Counted from the stretch's first letter, positions 25,624 through 34,732 are shown. The stretch: 64,000 nucleotides of DNA from AWTP1-13 sp963840075 (GCA_963840075.1 CAWIXS010000015.1:62001-126000); one strand, 5' to 3'. Program-made: numbers and translations. The notes: a model not told the origin generated them from the letters alone.

Positions 25624-26976
25624 ATGGTTCCAGCGTCGGAGCTCCGTTCACAGTGCGTTGCGGCCCTGGCACGGGCTGCCACGCTGATATCGAGCCAGCT
25701 GTCGATTGCGGCCGTCCTGGGGCTTGCGCTGGCTGCCCTCCTGCCTGATGGCGGCTCCGCCCCGGCCTCGGCGCGGCAAACCCCTCCGCCGCCGGTCTCC
25801 CCGCCCAGGCTCGAAACGGCGGCTGCGCCCGGCGCACCCGTCGCGATCGTGCGCACCAAGCGGGTCCTCATCCCGGGCGCTGTGCCGCCGCCCGATCCCA
25901 CCACCCCTCCGGAGACGAAAAGCCCGGTCTCCCTCCTCGAGGTCGCCTCGCAGCGCCCGCGCGAGCGCAAGCTGACGCAGCCCCGGGCCGAGAGCGGCGC
26001 GCTCGGCAAGGCGGGCGCCGCCCCGGCCCCGGAGAAGGCCGCGCCACCCCCTCGCGCCGATCCCAAGGCGGCCGCGCCGCCCGCCCCCGACGAATGGTCC
26101 AACCAGGAGGTCATCGCCGCCCTCAAGGATTGCCTGAGGCGCCTGGCGCCGCTCGGGACCCAGGTCGAGATTGCCGAGCCGATACGCCAGGAGCGCTGCG
26201 GGGCGCCGGCCCCCGTCGTCCTGAAGCGCATCGGCTCAGTCGAGCTCCAGCCGCCTCCCGTGCTCAACTGCGCCATGGTGGCGAGCCTGCACGCGTGGGT
26301 GGAGAACACCCTCCAGCCGGCCGCCCAGGAGCTCCTCGGCAGCCCCGTCGTGCGCATCCGCAACGCCTCGGGCTACGTCTGCCGCAACCGGGTGGGAAGC
26401 CTCCTCCACAGCGAGCGGTTGAGCGAGCATGCGCTCGCCAATGCCATCGACATCGCGGGCTTCGCGACCGCCGACGGCCGCAGCATCGACGTGCTCGGCC
26501 AATGGGGCCCGACGGCGCGCGAACTTCGCGAGGAGCAGGAGCGCGCCGCAGAAGCTGCGGCCGAAGCCGAGGCCGCCGCACGCCAGGCCGAGAAGCTCGC
26601 GGCCGAAGCGGCCAGCGCCGCGAAGGCGGCGCGCGGCGCAAAGCAGGTCGCCGCCAAGGCGGAAGCCGCCCGCACCAAGGCGGAGGCCGAGCGCAAGCGT
26701 GAGGAGGCCCGGGAGAAGGGCGCCGCGTGGCGCAAGACCCTGACGCGAACGGCCGCACTCGGGGGTCAGCCCCCGCGCCACCAGCGCCGCGACGAAAAGA
26801 AGGGCGCCGACGCGAAGGGTCCGACCCCCACCCCCGAGGCGGCCTTCCTGCGCCGCTTGCACAACGGGGCCTGCGGCACCTTCACCACCGTGCTGGGCCC
26901 CGAGGCCAACGCGGCCCACCGCAACCACTTCCACTTCGATCTGGCGACACGCAAGCGCAAGGCGCTCTGCGAGTAG
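25624..26976 (+). CDS. Extensin-like (DUF/M15-related) cell-wall protein with a coiled-coil insertion
   Basis: 450 residues from MVPASELRSQ (GGGAG site). It has an N-terminal membrane or signal segment (about 24-42), a proline-rich linker and then an extensin-like C-terminal domain: 'LNCAMVASLHAWVE', 'RNASGYVCRNR', 'SEHALANAIDIAGF' (267-280) and 'HRNHFHFDLA' (432-441). The last two motifs hold the metal/catalytic-type His and Asp residues of M15-like peptidases. About 120 residues are inserted between them: an Ala/Glu/Lys coiled coil (298-370) and a repeat-derived stretch (377-403). Most family members lack this insert. A periplasmic cell-wall role is likely. Confidence 0.8.
   Translation: MVPASELRSQCVAALARAATLISSQLSIAAVLGLALAALLPDGGSAPASARQTPPPPVSPPRLETAAAPGAPVAIVRTKRVLIPGAVPPPDPTTPPETKSPVSLLEVASQRPRERKLTQPRAESGALGKAGAAPAPEKAAPPPRADPKAAAPPAPDEWSNQEVIAALKDCLRRLAPLGTQVEIAEPIRQERCGAPAPVVLKRIGSVELQPPPVLNCAMVASLHAWVENTLQPAAQELLGSPVVRIRNASGYVCRNRVGSLLHSERLSEHALANAIDIAGFATADGRSIDVLGQWGPTARELREEQERAAEAAAEAEAAARQAEKLAAEAASAAKAARGAKQVAAKAEAARTKAEAERKREEAREKGAAWRKTLTRTAALGGQPPRHQRRDEKKGADAKGPTPTPEAAFLRRLHNGACGTFTTVLGPEANAAHRNHFHFDLATRKRKALCE
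26761..26830. repeat. Family-C element inside the extensin-like CDS
   Basis: GGGGGTCAGCCCCC at 26761-26774 and GGGTCCGACCCCCA at 26817-26830 match the family-C core and are spaced about 42 bp apart. The segment is translated in frame as 'GGQPPRHQRRDEKKGADAKG', which looks unlike the rest of the protein. Confidence 0.65.
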
Positions 26977-27044
26977 CGCACCGCCCCGGCGCCGCTGGCC
27001 GCATCGCGCAGATCGGCGGCCGATCGCATTCGCGTCCGAAGCCC

Positions 27045-30000
27045 TCAGCGCTCCGCGGAGCGAGCTTGGGCCGCGACGTTGCGCAGCTGCAGGCCGAGCG
27101 GCTGGTTGGCCGGCGCGACCAGGTCGAGTGTCTCCGTGCCGCGCAGAACCGTGATCACTGCGTCACCCATCGAGCGAATCTCTCGCACATAGACGAAGTG
27201 CTCTCCGGAGGTGATCTTCTCGCCTCGCCAGGAAACCAGGCGGTCGCCGGCCCTGAGACCGATCGCATGCGCAAGCGACCCGGGGGCAGCCTCGTCCACG
27301 ACCGCTTCGATGGCCACAGCAACGTCGTCGACGCCGAAATATTCGACGGTGATCAGACGGCCGCGCGGATCGCGCACAAAACGGATCTTCGCCGCCAGAC
27401 GGTCGGGCAGCCGCAGCGTCGCCTTGCCATCGACGCCGAAGTACCGCCGTTCGATCACGTTGCCACGCGCGTCGTAGGTCTGGGTGACCTTCGCAAAGCC
27501 GTCTTGGTTGAGGACCGGTGCGCCGTCGACCCCGAAGTAGCGTTCCTCGCTCGCCTCGCCGCGCGCATTGTAGGTGAACACGGCCCTCGCCATGCCGTCC
27601 GGATGGAGCGTCGAGGCACCGTCGCCGCCGAAAAATGCCTGTTGCGTCACCCTCCCCCGCGCATCGTAGCTCCAGGCCGCCTTCGCAACACCCTCGGCAA
27701 GCGGTCTGCCGTCGGTGCCGAACAAGGTGATCTCCCGCAACTGGCCACGGGCATCGTACACCTGCGTGGACTTCGAGACGCCGCTGGTCCTGTCGAGCGT
27801 CGGACCTCCTTGCGCGTCGAACACGGCGGAGCTCGTCCGATTTCCGCGTGCGTCGTAGGTCCACTCGGACCTCGCGACGCCGCCCTTGCCATGGGCCGGC
27901 TTGCCGTCGATGCCGAAGCTGGCAGCCGCTATCAGGTTGTTGCGCACGTCATAGGTGTAGGCGACCTTGGCGGCGCCAAGCTTGTCGAGCGTCGGGTTAC
28001 CGTCGATGCCGAAGAACGCATGCTCCATCAGGTTGCCACGGGCGTCGTAGACCTGCGTAACCCTGGCGACGCCGTCCGCGTGAAGCACCGGCTTGCCGTC
28101 GATGTCGAAGTAAGCGCCCTCGACGAGGTTGCCGCGGGCGTCATAGATCCGTGTGAACCTCGCGACCCCCTCTCTGTGACGCGCTGGCCTGCCGTCGGCG
28201 CCGAAGAACGCGATCTCCGTCAGGTTGCCGCGCGCATCGTATCGTCGCGTCTCCTTCCAATAGCCATCTCTACCGAGCATCGGAGCGGCGTCGATGCCGA
28301 ACTGGGTGACCTCGGTCAGGTTCCCGCGCTCGTCGTAGACCCAGGCAAGACCCGCGCGGTGGTTCTTGTCGAGCGTCAGCTTGCCATCAATGCCAAAGTA
28401 TCTCTGCTCGATCATCCTGCCGCGTGCATCGTAGGCATTGGCGATCCTTGCGACGCCGTCCCGGTCGACGGTCGCCATCCCCTCGGCATCGTGGTAGCCC
28501 TCCTCGATCATGTTGCCCGCCGGATCGTGGCGAAAGGTCACCCTGGCGTACCCTTCCTTGTCGAGCGTCGGCCTGCCGTCGATGCCGAAGTAGGCAACCT
28601 CCGCGAGGTTGCCGTGCCTGTCATAGCTGCGCGACATCCTGGCGAAGCCGTTCTTGTGAAGCGTCGGCCCGCCATCGGTGCCCAGGTACGCCTCGTCCTC
28701 CACGCTGCCGCGCGCGGTGTAGGCTCGGGTCACTTTCGCATAGCCGTTCTCGTGCAGCGTCGGCCGGCCGTCGACTCCCAGGTAGGCCTCCTCCACAGCG
28801 TTGCCACGCCTGTCGTAGCCCTGGATGACTGCGGCGAAGCCCTGCTTGCGCAGCGCCGGGTTGCCGTCCGAGCCGAAATAGCGCGTGGTCGTGGTATTGC
28901 CCCACGGGTCATGCTCCACAGTGTAGTAGGCATACCATTCCGGGCCGTCGAAAGGCCGACCGTCGGCGCCGATCAAGGTGCGGCGAACCAGCCTGTCGTG
29001 CCGGTCGTAGCCGGTGACGACAGCGCGAATGCCGTTCCTCAGAACAATCTCGGCGCCGTCGGGGCCGATCTCCGCGCGCCGCTGTACGCGGCCCGCCAGC
29101 GTGGAGGTCAGGCGCTGCCCGAAGCTCCCCTGGCCGTCCTTGACCGGCGTGCCCCAGGCGTTCTGGTAGCGCCGCGCGCTCACGAAGCCATCGCTGTCGA
29201 ATGTCACCTCGTGGCGGGTGATGTCGCTCTTGCCCTCGGCGCTCCCACGCTTCGCAAAGGGATCCGCCATCAGCATCTGCATGGCGGCCTGCGCGTGCGG
29301 CACGCTGCCGTAGGCGAAATGCACGATCAGCGTGTTGGCCGACCACTCGAGCCTCTCCTCCCGCACGAGCCGGCCGTTGCGGCGGTAGACCTCGACCTTC
29401 TCCGCCTTGCCATTCTCGCGGTAGTGCACGACCCAGCGGGCGTGCCCATCCTCGTCGTCCCGCAGGGTGCCGGCGCTGTTCTCCCACCGCACCTCCACCA
29501 CCCTGCCGCGCCGCGTGGCGATCCGGTAGCTGCCCAGCCGACGGGCGCGCGTCCCGGCGTCGACGCGGCCAAGACCTTCGGGGAGGCCCCAGCGCCACAC
29601 CAGGGTGCGGTAGTAGGCAAGCTGGAGCTCGTCCAAAGCCAGCCATGCCTGCAGGCCGCCTCCGGCGAGGAGCAGCGCCAGGAGCACCGCGCCGGCCGCC
29701 CAGGGCAGGCGCCGCCGCCACGCGCCGCCGGCGCGCCTCCAGCCACGCGCCGCATCAGCGGCCGCCCGAGCGCCGGGGACATCCTGGCCCTCGATGGGCC
29801 GCAGAGAGAGGTCCAGGCGCTTCCACAGCGGCCCCAGGGTGTCGACCTCCACCACCTCCATGTCGAGTGTGGCGAGGCGATCCCTCATTTGGCGCGAAAG
29901 GCCCGCCGCGTTGTGCGCCGGCACGGCGACCACCACGCGCCGTCCTGCCCCGGCCTCCTCCTGCAGCCGGTCGAGCGAGAGCGCGACCTTCTCGCCAACG

Positions 30001-30389
30001 TGCGACACCGCGCCGACGGAGAGGTCGACCGAGCGCACCGTGCCGGTCGCCCAGATCACGCACTGGGCAGCGTCACCCTCCTGCGCCAGGCGTCCCTCGG
30101 CGTGCAGGGCATGCGCGAGGAGGACACCGAGCTGCCAGCTCGACCCGGCATCGATGCGCCCGGACACGTCCAGCCGATAGCAGGAGTGGCCGAACAGGCG
30201 CTCGACCACGCCGGTCGGCCGGGCGACGAAGGCGTGGTAGCCGGCATCGATGTCCGCCACCTGCGTGGTGCCGCCGATGCAGGCCACCGAGCGGCCGATG
30301 ACGGGGTCCTCCTCGGCAAGCAGCAGGATCTCCACGACGCCCGTGGTGGTCGGGATCAGCACCCGGACCTTTGCGCTCTCGCTCCCCAT
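27045..30389 (-). CDS. Lon-like domain / membrane helix / 32-residue repeats / PDZ-like protein, unknown function
   Basis: 1114 residues from MGSESAKVRV. The N-terminal 190 residues resemble the proteolytic domain of Lon: 'IDAGSSWQLGVLLAHAL' (compare KDGPSAG; Ser83 or Ser84 as nucleophile) and 'TGTVRSVDLSVGAVSHVGEKV' (compare TGE..L.G.V.PIGGLKEKL; Lys134). The AAA+ and substrate-binding parts of Lon are absent. A membrane helix spans about 229-252. About 17 tandem repeats of 32 residues (type 'YDARGNLVEGAYFDIDGKP' then 'LHADGVARVTQV') fill about 465-1010. A PDZ-like end follows ('APGSLAHAIGLRAGDRLVSW', 'VITVLRGTETLDL'). It is likely a membrane-bound protease or scaffold with a large periplasmic part. 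Transcribed away from its neighbours. Confidence 0.75.
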   Translation of the reverse strand: MGSESAKVRVLIPTTTGVVEILLLAEEDPVIGRSVACIGGTTQVADIDAGYHAFVARPTGVVERLFGHSCYRLDVSGRIDAGSSWQLGVLLAHALHAEGRLAQEGDAAQCVIWATGTVRSVDLSVGAVSHVGEKVALSLDRLQEEAGAGRRVVVAVPAHNAAGLSRQMRDRLATLDMEVVEVDTLGPLWKRLDLSLRPIEGQDVPGARAAADAARGWRRAGGAWRRRLPWAAGAVLLALLLAGGGLQAWLALDELQLAYYRTLVWRWGLPEGLGRVDAGTRARRLGSYRIATRRGRVVEVRWENSAGTLRDDEDGHARWVVHYRENGKAEKVEVYRRNGRLVREERLEWSANTLIVHFAYGSVPHAQAAMQMLMADPFAKRGSAEGKSDITRHEVTFDSDGFVSARRYQNAWGTPVKDGQGSFGQRLTSTLAGRVQRRAEIGPDGAEIVLRNGIRAVVTGYDRHDRLVRRTLIGADGRPFDGPEWYAYYTVEHDPWGNTTTTRYFGSDGNPALRKQGFAAVIQGYDRRGNAVEEAYLGVDGRPTLHENGYAKVTRAYTARGSVEDEAYLGTDGGPTLHKNGFARMSRSYDRHGNLAEVAYFGIDGRPTLDKEGYARVTFRHDPAGNMIEEGYHDAEGMATVDRDGVARIANAYDARGRMIEQRYFGIDGKLTLDKNHRAGLAWVYDERGNLTEVTQFGIDAAPMLGRDGYWKETRRYDARGNLTEIAFFGADGRPARHREGVARFTRIYDARGNLVEGAYFDIDGKPVLHADGVARVTQVYDARGNLMEHAFFGIDGNPTLDKLGAAKVAYTYDVRNNLIAAASFGIDGKPAHGKGGVARSEWTYDARGNRTSSAVFDAQGGPTLDRTSGVSKSTQVYDARGQLREITLFGTDGRPLAEGVAKAAWSYDARGRVTQQAFFGGDGASTLHPDGMARAVFTYNARGEASEERYFGVDGAPVLNQDGFAKVTQTYDARGNVIERRYFGVDGKATLRLPDRLAAKIRFVRDPRGRLITVEYFGVDDVAVAIEAVVDEAAPGSLAHAIGLRAGDRLVSWRGEKITSGEHFVYVREIRSMGDAVITVLRGTETLDLVAPANQPLGLQLRNVAAQARSAER

Positions 30390-30494
30390 CGGCACTGCAG
30401 ATTCCACAAACGCGAGGCAGGGCCGGCGATCCGGCCCTGTGAGCCCCGCGAGCCATAGCACAGGCGCCTCGTCCGCTCCAGGACGATAGCCCGG

Positions 30495-30622
30495 TTACTC
30501 GAGGTGCCAGTTGGCAAGCTTCAGATGCTCGATCCGGTCGCTCTCGCCCTCGGTCGTGATCTCGAGCTTCCTGCCGTTGGCGTCCAGGATGCCTCGCCAG
30601 GACGCCTCGCCAGGACGCCTCG
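30495..30622 (-). pseudogene. Small ORF remnant disrupted by a 13-bp tandem repeat
   Basis: The minus strand reads 'RGILDANGRKLEITTEGESD' and 'RIEHLKLANWHLE' to a stop at 30495, a protein-like pattern. The upstream part is a 13-bp tandem repeat (CCAGGATGCCTCG, CCAGGACGCCTCG twice; 30584-30622), which cannot keep frame. No proper start is visible. Confidence 0.35.
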
Positions 30623-30690
30623 ATGGACCGGGGCGCCGCGTCGGCCTAGACTGGGCGCAGAGGAACCCAGGGAACCGCAGGGTGAGAAGA

Positions 30691-31734
30691 ATGGACCACG
30701 CCCCCGCCGAGACGCCCGAGCGCAAGGCCTTCTACGCCCGCATCGACAAGCACAACCTCGCGCCCTTGTGGAGCGTGCTGCACGACCTCGTCACGCCCGA
30801 GCCCAGGAGCGCCTGCCGGCCGGCGCTGTGGCGCTTCGCCGACATCCGCGCGGCGATGCTGGAGGCGGGCGCGCTCATCACCGCCAAGGAGGCGGAGCGG
30901 CGCGTGCTGGTGCTGGAGAACCCCGGCCTGCGCGGGCAGTCGCGCATCACCACCTCGCTGTTCGCCGGCGTCCAGCTCGTGATGCCGCACGAGGTCGCCC
31001 CCGCGCACCGCCACTCCCCCTCGGCGCTGCGCTTCGTGCTCGAGGGCAACGGGGCGCACACCTCGGTCGACGGCGAGCGCACGCTGATGTCGCCCGGCGA
31101 CTTCGTCATCACCCCGGCCATGACCTGGCACGACCACGGCAACACCACCGACGAGCCGATGTTCTGGCTCGACGGCCTCGACCTGCCGCTGATCGCCATG
31201 CTCGACGCCTCGTTCATGGAGCAGCTGGGCGCGGACGAGCAGCCGATCTCCAAGCCGCCGGGCGACTCCTCGGCGCGCTACGGCGCCAACCTGCTGCCCG
31301 TCGACCAGCGCGGCGGCGCGTCCACCTCGCCGATCTTCAACTACCCCTGGGCGCGCACGCGCGAGGCGCTGGCCCAGCTCGCCAGGGCCGGCGCGCCCGA
31401 TGCCTGCCACGGCATCAAGATGCGCTACACCAACCCGGTCACCGGCGATCACGCCATGCCGTCGATCGGCACCTTCATCCAGCTGCTGCCCAAGGGCTTC
31501 AAGACCGCGCGCTACCGCTGCACCGACGCCACCGTCTACGTCGCCGCCGAGGGCCGCGGGCGCACGCGCGTCGGCGAGGAGGAGCTAACCTGGGGACGCA
31601 ACGACATCTTCGTGGTGCCGAGCTGGAAGCCGGTCGTGCACGAGGCGGAGGAGGAGGCCGTGCTGTTCTCCTTCTCGGACCGTCCGGTGCAGGAGAAAAT
31701 CGGCGTGTGGCGCGAGGACCGCGGCAACGCCTGA
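30691..31734 (+). CDS. Gentisate 1,2-dioxygenase
   Basis: 347 residues. This iron(II) bicupin enzyme opens the ring of gentisate to maleylpyruvate. The start at 30691 (MDHAPAETPERKAFY) follows GAGAAGA. The N-terminal cupin metal motif is 'APAHRHSPSALRFVLEGNGAHT' with 'MTWHDHGNTTDEPMFWLDGLD'. The second cupin has 'GRTRVGEEELTWGRNDIFVVPSW'. None of the following steps (maleylpyruvate isomerase, fumarylpyruvate hydrolase) is encoded nearby, so it is an orphan pathway step here; the related salicylate dioxygenase activity cannot be excluded. Confidence 0.9.
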   Translation: MDHAPAETPERKAFYARIDKHNLAPLWSVLHDLVTPEPRSACRPALWRFADIRAAMLEAGALITAKEAERRVLVLENPGLRGQSRITTSLFAGVQLVMPHEVAPAHRHSPSALRFVLEGNGAHTSVDGERTLMSPGDFVITPAMTWHDHGNTTDEPMFWLDGLDLPLIAMLDASFMEQLGADEQPISKPPGDSSARYGANLLPVDQRGGASTSPIFNYPWARTREALAQLARAGAPDACHGIKMRYTNPVTGDHAMPSIGTFIQLLPKGFKTARYRCTDATVYVAAEGRGRTRVGEEELTWGRNDIFVVPSWKPVVHEAEEEAVLFSFSDRPVQEKIGVWREDRGNA

Positions 31735-31804
31735 ACCTTTTCGCCGGCGCGGCGACCAATATTGCAGTTCGATTCGATAGTACAGGACCAAGGGAGGTCG
31801 TCCC

Positions 31805-32928
31805 GTGTCGTGGTACCGAACCAGGGTGGAGCGTGACGTTGCGCGCTGGCAGTCCGCGGGGTGGGTGAGCGACGCGGGCGCCGCGGCCATCAGAGCCGAG
31901 CTTGCCGCACGCAGGGCGGCCGTCGGCGCGGCGGAGGTCTTGGCGATCCTGGCAGCGGTGCTGCTCGGGTTCGCCGTCATGAGCTTCGTGGCGGCCAACT
32001 GGAACGCCATGAGCAAGCTTGCGCGCCTTTTGCTGCTGCTGGCAGCCCTGTGGGCCTGCTACGGCGGTGCCGCCTACCTGTTTGCTCGCCAGCTCGGCAT
32101 TTTCGCGCACGCGGCCGTGCTCGGCGGCATCGCCGTCTACGGCGCCAGCATCATGCTGATCGCGCAGATGTACCATATGGACGGCAACGCGCCGGACGCG
32201 ATGCTCGCCTGGGGACTGGGTGCCTTGCTGGCTGCCCTTCTGGTGCGCTCCAACGCGGCCCTGGCGGCCGCGTTCGTGCTGCTCGCGATGTGGACCGGCT
32301 GGGAACGTGCGCTGAGCTGGGATGCGCACTGGCTCTTCCTGGCGCCGTTGGTGGCGGCAGCCGCTGTTGCCGCTTGGCTCGGCTGGCGGCCCGGACTTCA
32401 CCTGGCGGCGCTGAGCCTCGTCATCTGGCTCGTGCCTCTGGGCTACTATGTGCTCGACAGGCACGCCCATTGGCTGGTTGCGGCAATCGGCGCAGGGACG
32501 GCGTTGGCGGCGGCGGCTCTCGGCGAGCGCGGCATTGAGCGCCGCCTGCGGGCTTCGCAGGCCGTGTTTGCCTATAGCGTCGTCACGGCCTTCGCCGGCC
32601 TCTTCATCATACAGTTCATCGACGACTACGCAATCTTCGGGGACTCAGAGCGCAGCCGATCGGCCAGCTTGCCGCACTCGCTGCGCTCACGCTCGTCCTG
32701 CTCGTCGCCGCCATGTACTGGGCGCTTGCAACCGACAACCGGGGGGCGCTGTGGCTCGGCTACGTCGCCTTCACGCTGCAGATCTTTTCGCTCTACTGGA
32801 AGATGCTGGGCACGCTGCTCAACACCTCGCTGTTCTTCCTGATTGCAGCCCTGATCGTCAGCGCGCTGGCCTGGGCCGCCTACCGGCTGCACCAGCTGCA
32901 GACGCCGGCAAGAGAGGCCGCGGCATGA
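31805..32928 (+). CDS. DUF2157 membrane protein, apparent single-base frameshift
   Basis: The GTG start at 31805 follows AAGGGAGG. The N-terminal soluble part (VERDVARWQSAGWVSDAG) and the first membrane helices ('VLAILAAVLLGFAVMSFVAANWNAMSK') are DUF2157. The first frame fails after 'DDYAIFGDSE' near 32645. The continuation 'PIGQLAALAALTLVLLVAAM' then 'YWALATDNRGALWLGYVAF' lies in another frame and ends at 32928. Restoring one base gives about 374 residues with roughly ten helices. Its end overlaps the next gene (ATGA), which argues the intact form is real. Confidence 0.8.
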
Positions 32929-33467
32929 CCACCTCACGCAAGACCCTGCTCGCGCTGGCCGCCGTCGCGCTCGTCCAGACCGCGGTGCTCGCCTACATGG
33001 TGATCGGCCGGGTGCAGCTCCTGAGGACAGGCCGCGAGATCACGCTGCCCATCCGTCCGATAGACCCGCGGGACCTCTTCCGCGGCGAGTACGTGCGGCT
33101 CGGCTACGATACAGGTACCGACCCCTTGCGTTTCCTGGAAGGCCCGGGGCCGAAGCCGAACGAGGTGCTCTACGTCACCCTGGAGAAGAAGGAGGACGGA
33201 GCATGGCGTACCGTAGGAACCGCGCGCGCCCTCCCGGCCGCGACCGGTCCGGACCGGATCGTGCTGAAGGGCCGGCCGTCGCGCTCGACGTGGATGCGCT
33301 ACGGCATCGAGAGCTACTTTGTGCCCCAGGGCCAGGGTCCGAAGCTCGAAGGAATGGCGCGCGACAGCAAGCTCGCCGTACTGGTCGCTGTCGACAAGAC
33401 CGGCAACGCCGCCATCAAGGGGCTTATCATCGACGGCAAGCTGCAGTACGAGGAACCGCTGTTCTGA
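32925..33467 (+). CDS. GDYXXLXY-domain membrane-anchored protein
   Basis: 180 residues, starting in an ATGA overlap with the DUF2157 gene. It has an N-terminal helix (about 7-27) and then the signature 'IDPRDLFRGEYVRLGYDT', a form of the GDYxxLxY motif, followed by beta-rich sequence and 'ESYFVPQGQGPKLEG'. GDYXXLXY proteins are regularly encoded with DUF2157/DUF4401 membrane proteins. The pair probably forms one membrane complex of unknown role. Confidence 0.88.
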   Translation: MTTSRKTLLALAAVALVQTAVLAYMVIGRVQLLRTGREITLPIRPIDPRDLFRGEYVRLGYDTGTDPLRFLEGPGPKPNEVLYVTLEKKEDGAWRTVGTARALPAATGPDRIVLKGRPSRSTWMRYGIESYFVPQGQGPKLEGMARDSKLAVLVAVDKTGNAAIKGLIIDGKLQYEEPLF

Positions 33468-33523
33468 GGGGTCGCGCAGTGGCCCTGCGGGAACGACCAT
33501 TCCATCGACCAGAAGGAGCCACC

Positions 33524-33871
33524 ATGCCCATCACCCGTCATGAGCCGTCGAAGATCTACTCCAAGGTCGTGGAGGCCAACGGCCTCGTGTTCACCGCCGG
33601 CATCGTCGCCGACGACATCAAGCAGGACGCGAGGGGCCAGAGCCAGCAGATCCTCGCCGAGATCGACCGCCTGCTGAAGCTCGCGGGCACCGACAAGACC
33701 CACGTGGTGTCGGCCACCATCTGGGTCAGCGACATCCGCCACCGCGACGCCATGAACGAGGCCTGGACCGCGTGGAACGGCGGCCAGAACCTGCCCGGCC
33801 GCGCCTGCATCGAGGCCAAGCTCGCCCATCCGAGCGCGCTCGTGGAGATCGCCGTCGTCGCCGCCAAGTGA
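33524..33871 (+). CDS. RidA family protein (Rid/YjgF/UK114)
   Basis: 115 residues with an AGAAGGAG ribosome site. Typical landmarks: 'SKVVEANGLVFTAGIVADD', 'QILAEIDRLLKLAGTDKTHVVSATIWVSDI', 'GRACIEAKLAHPSALVEI' (the Arg-x-x-x-Glu region of the active site). Members hydrolyse reactive enamine/imine intermediates. The subgroup is the shorter 'Rid1-like cousin' type, so the exact substrate is open. Confidence 0.88.
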   Translation: MPITRHEPSKIYSKVVEANGLVFTAGIVADDIKQDARGQSQQILAEIDRLLKLAGTDKTHVVSATIWVSDIRHRDAMNEAWTAWNGGQNLPGRACIEAKLAHPSALVEIAVVAAK

Positions 33872-34055
33872 CGAAATCTTAACGGCCCTCACGTGCAATA
33901 GTGCCGCTTTCTTGATTTCCTGGCGAAGCTTTTCGCTGTGTCGCAATTGCTGCTGGCGGAGCGAAAAGTTGCGCGTGCGACCCTCGGTCAATCGCGTGAG
34001 CTTCCGGGATCAGGCAGCGTGAGGGTCAATCGTCGTATTCGCGGCAGGGGCATCA

Positions 34056-34412
34056 ATGAGAATACTTGCAGTTGGCACAGCGGCGCTGGGCATCGCGCTG
34101 CTTGCCGGCGCGGCTGTGGCGCAGCAGTCGTTGAGGGCGCAGGAGACGGGGATCGCGGAAATCCACAGCTGGGTGAAGGTCGGCCGCAGGACCTGCATGG
34201 CCGATCATTTCCACGACGGCAGCGGCACCGGGCCGACGCGCGCCATGGCCGAGCGTGCCGCCGTCCGCTCCTGGGCCGAGTTCACGGCCTGGGAGTACGG
34301 CACCCCGTGGGGCCGCTACTCCATCGCGGCGAGCAGGAAGGCGACGTGCTCGCGGGGGGAGAGCACGACCTGGCGTTGCGCGGTCGAGGCACGCCCCTGC
34401 CGGCCCTACTGA
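34056..34412 (+). CDS. Small secreted protein (118 aa), unknown function
   Basis: A signal peptide (MRILAVGTAALGIALLAGAAVAQQ, cleavage near AVA-QQ) precedes about 95 mature residues with four cysteines (RTCMAD, ATCSRG, WRCAVE, RPCRPY) and a 'RAMAERAAVRSWAEFTAWEYG' helix. This looks like the small periplasmic proteins common in Hyphomicrobiales. No function can be inferred. Confidence 0.65.
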   Translation: MRILAVGTAALGIALLAGAAVAQQSLRAQETGIAEIHSWVKVGRRTCMADHFHDGSGTGPTRAMAERAAVRSWAEFTAWEYGTPWGRYSIAASRKATCSRGESTTWRCAVEARPCRPY

Positions 34413-34462
34413 GCCTGGCGCCTGGGGCGCCGGGCCCCTACTGGCCGACCTTGTCCCGCCCC

Positions 34463-34732
34463 TAGTGGCCTGAATCACCTAAAGTGACGGGTACAGGCTC
34501 TTCAGCTTGATGCGGGCGTCTGCGGCTGTAAAGCGCCAGTCGGCCTTGGCGTGGTGGGTGTTGCGCCGCTCGACCCAGGCCGCGACCTCGCGTTCGAGCG
34601 TGGCGCGGTCGGGAATGCGCCGGCTGAGGCACTGCCCGGACAGAATGGCCAGCTCCAATTCCGCCATGTCGAGCCAGCTGCCGTGCTTGGCAGCTACGTG
34701 CAACTGATCAATTTAGGTGGTGCAGACCACTA
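34463..34732 (-). mobile_element. Internally deleted IS630-family element with both terminal inverted repeats
   Basis: 24-bp inverted repeats (34460-34483 and 34712-34735, 3 mismatches), starting CCCTAGTGG and ending CACCTAAA, bound a 270-bp unit. Each end lies in a CTAG sequence, the preferred IS630 target with TA duplication. Only the C-terminal part of the transposase is left between the ends, so the element has a MITE-like structure. Confidence 0.82.
34479..34703 (-). pseudogene. IS630 transposase, C-terminal fragment
   Basis: 74 codons: 'HGSWLDMAELELAILSGQCL', 'DRATLEREVAAWVERRN', 'DWRFTAADARIKLKSLYP'. This is the end of the DDE domain of IS630-family transposases (the last catalytic acid is the Glu near 'DMAELEL'). 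The N-terminal DNA-binding part and the first two catalytic Asp residues are missing. The stop lies inside the left inverted repeat, so the fragment cannot transpose alone. Confidence 0.88.

Noticed and set aside
26727..30458. 1243-codon plus-strand ORF opposite the Lon-like repeat protein
   Set aside because: Its apparent repeats simply mirror the 96-bp periodicity of the real repeat protein on the other strand.
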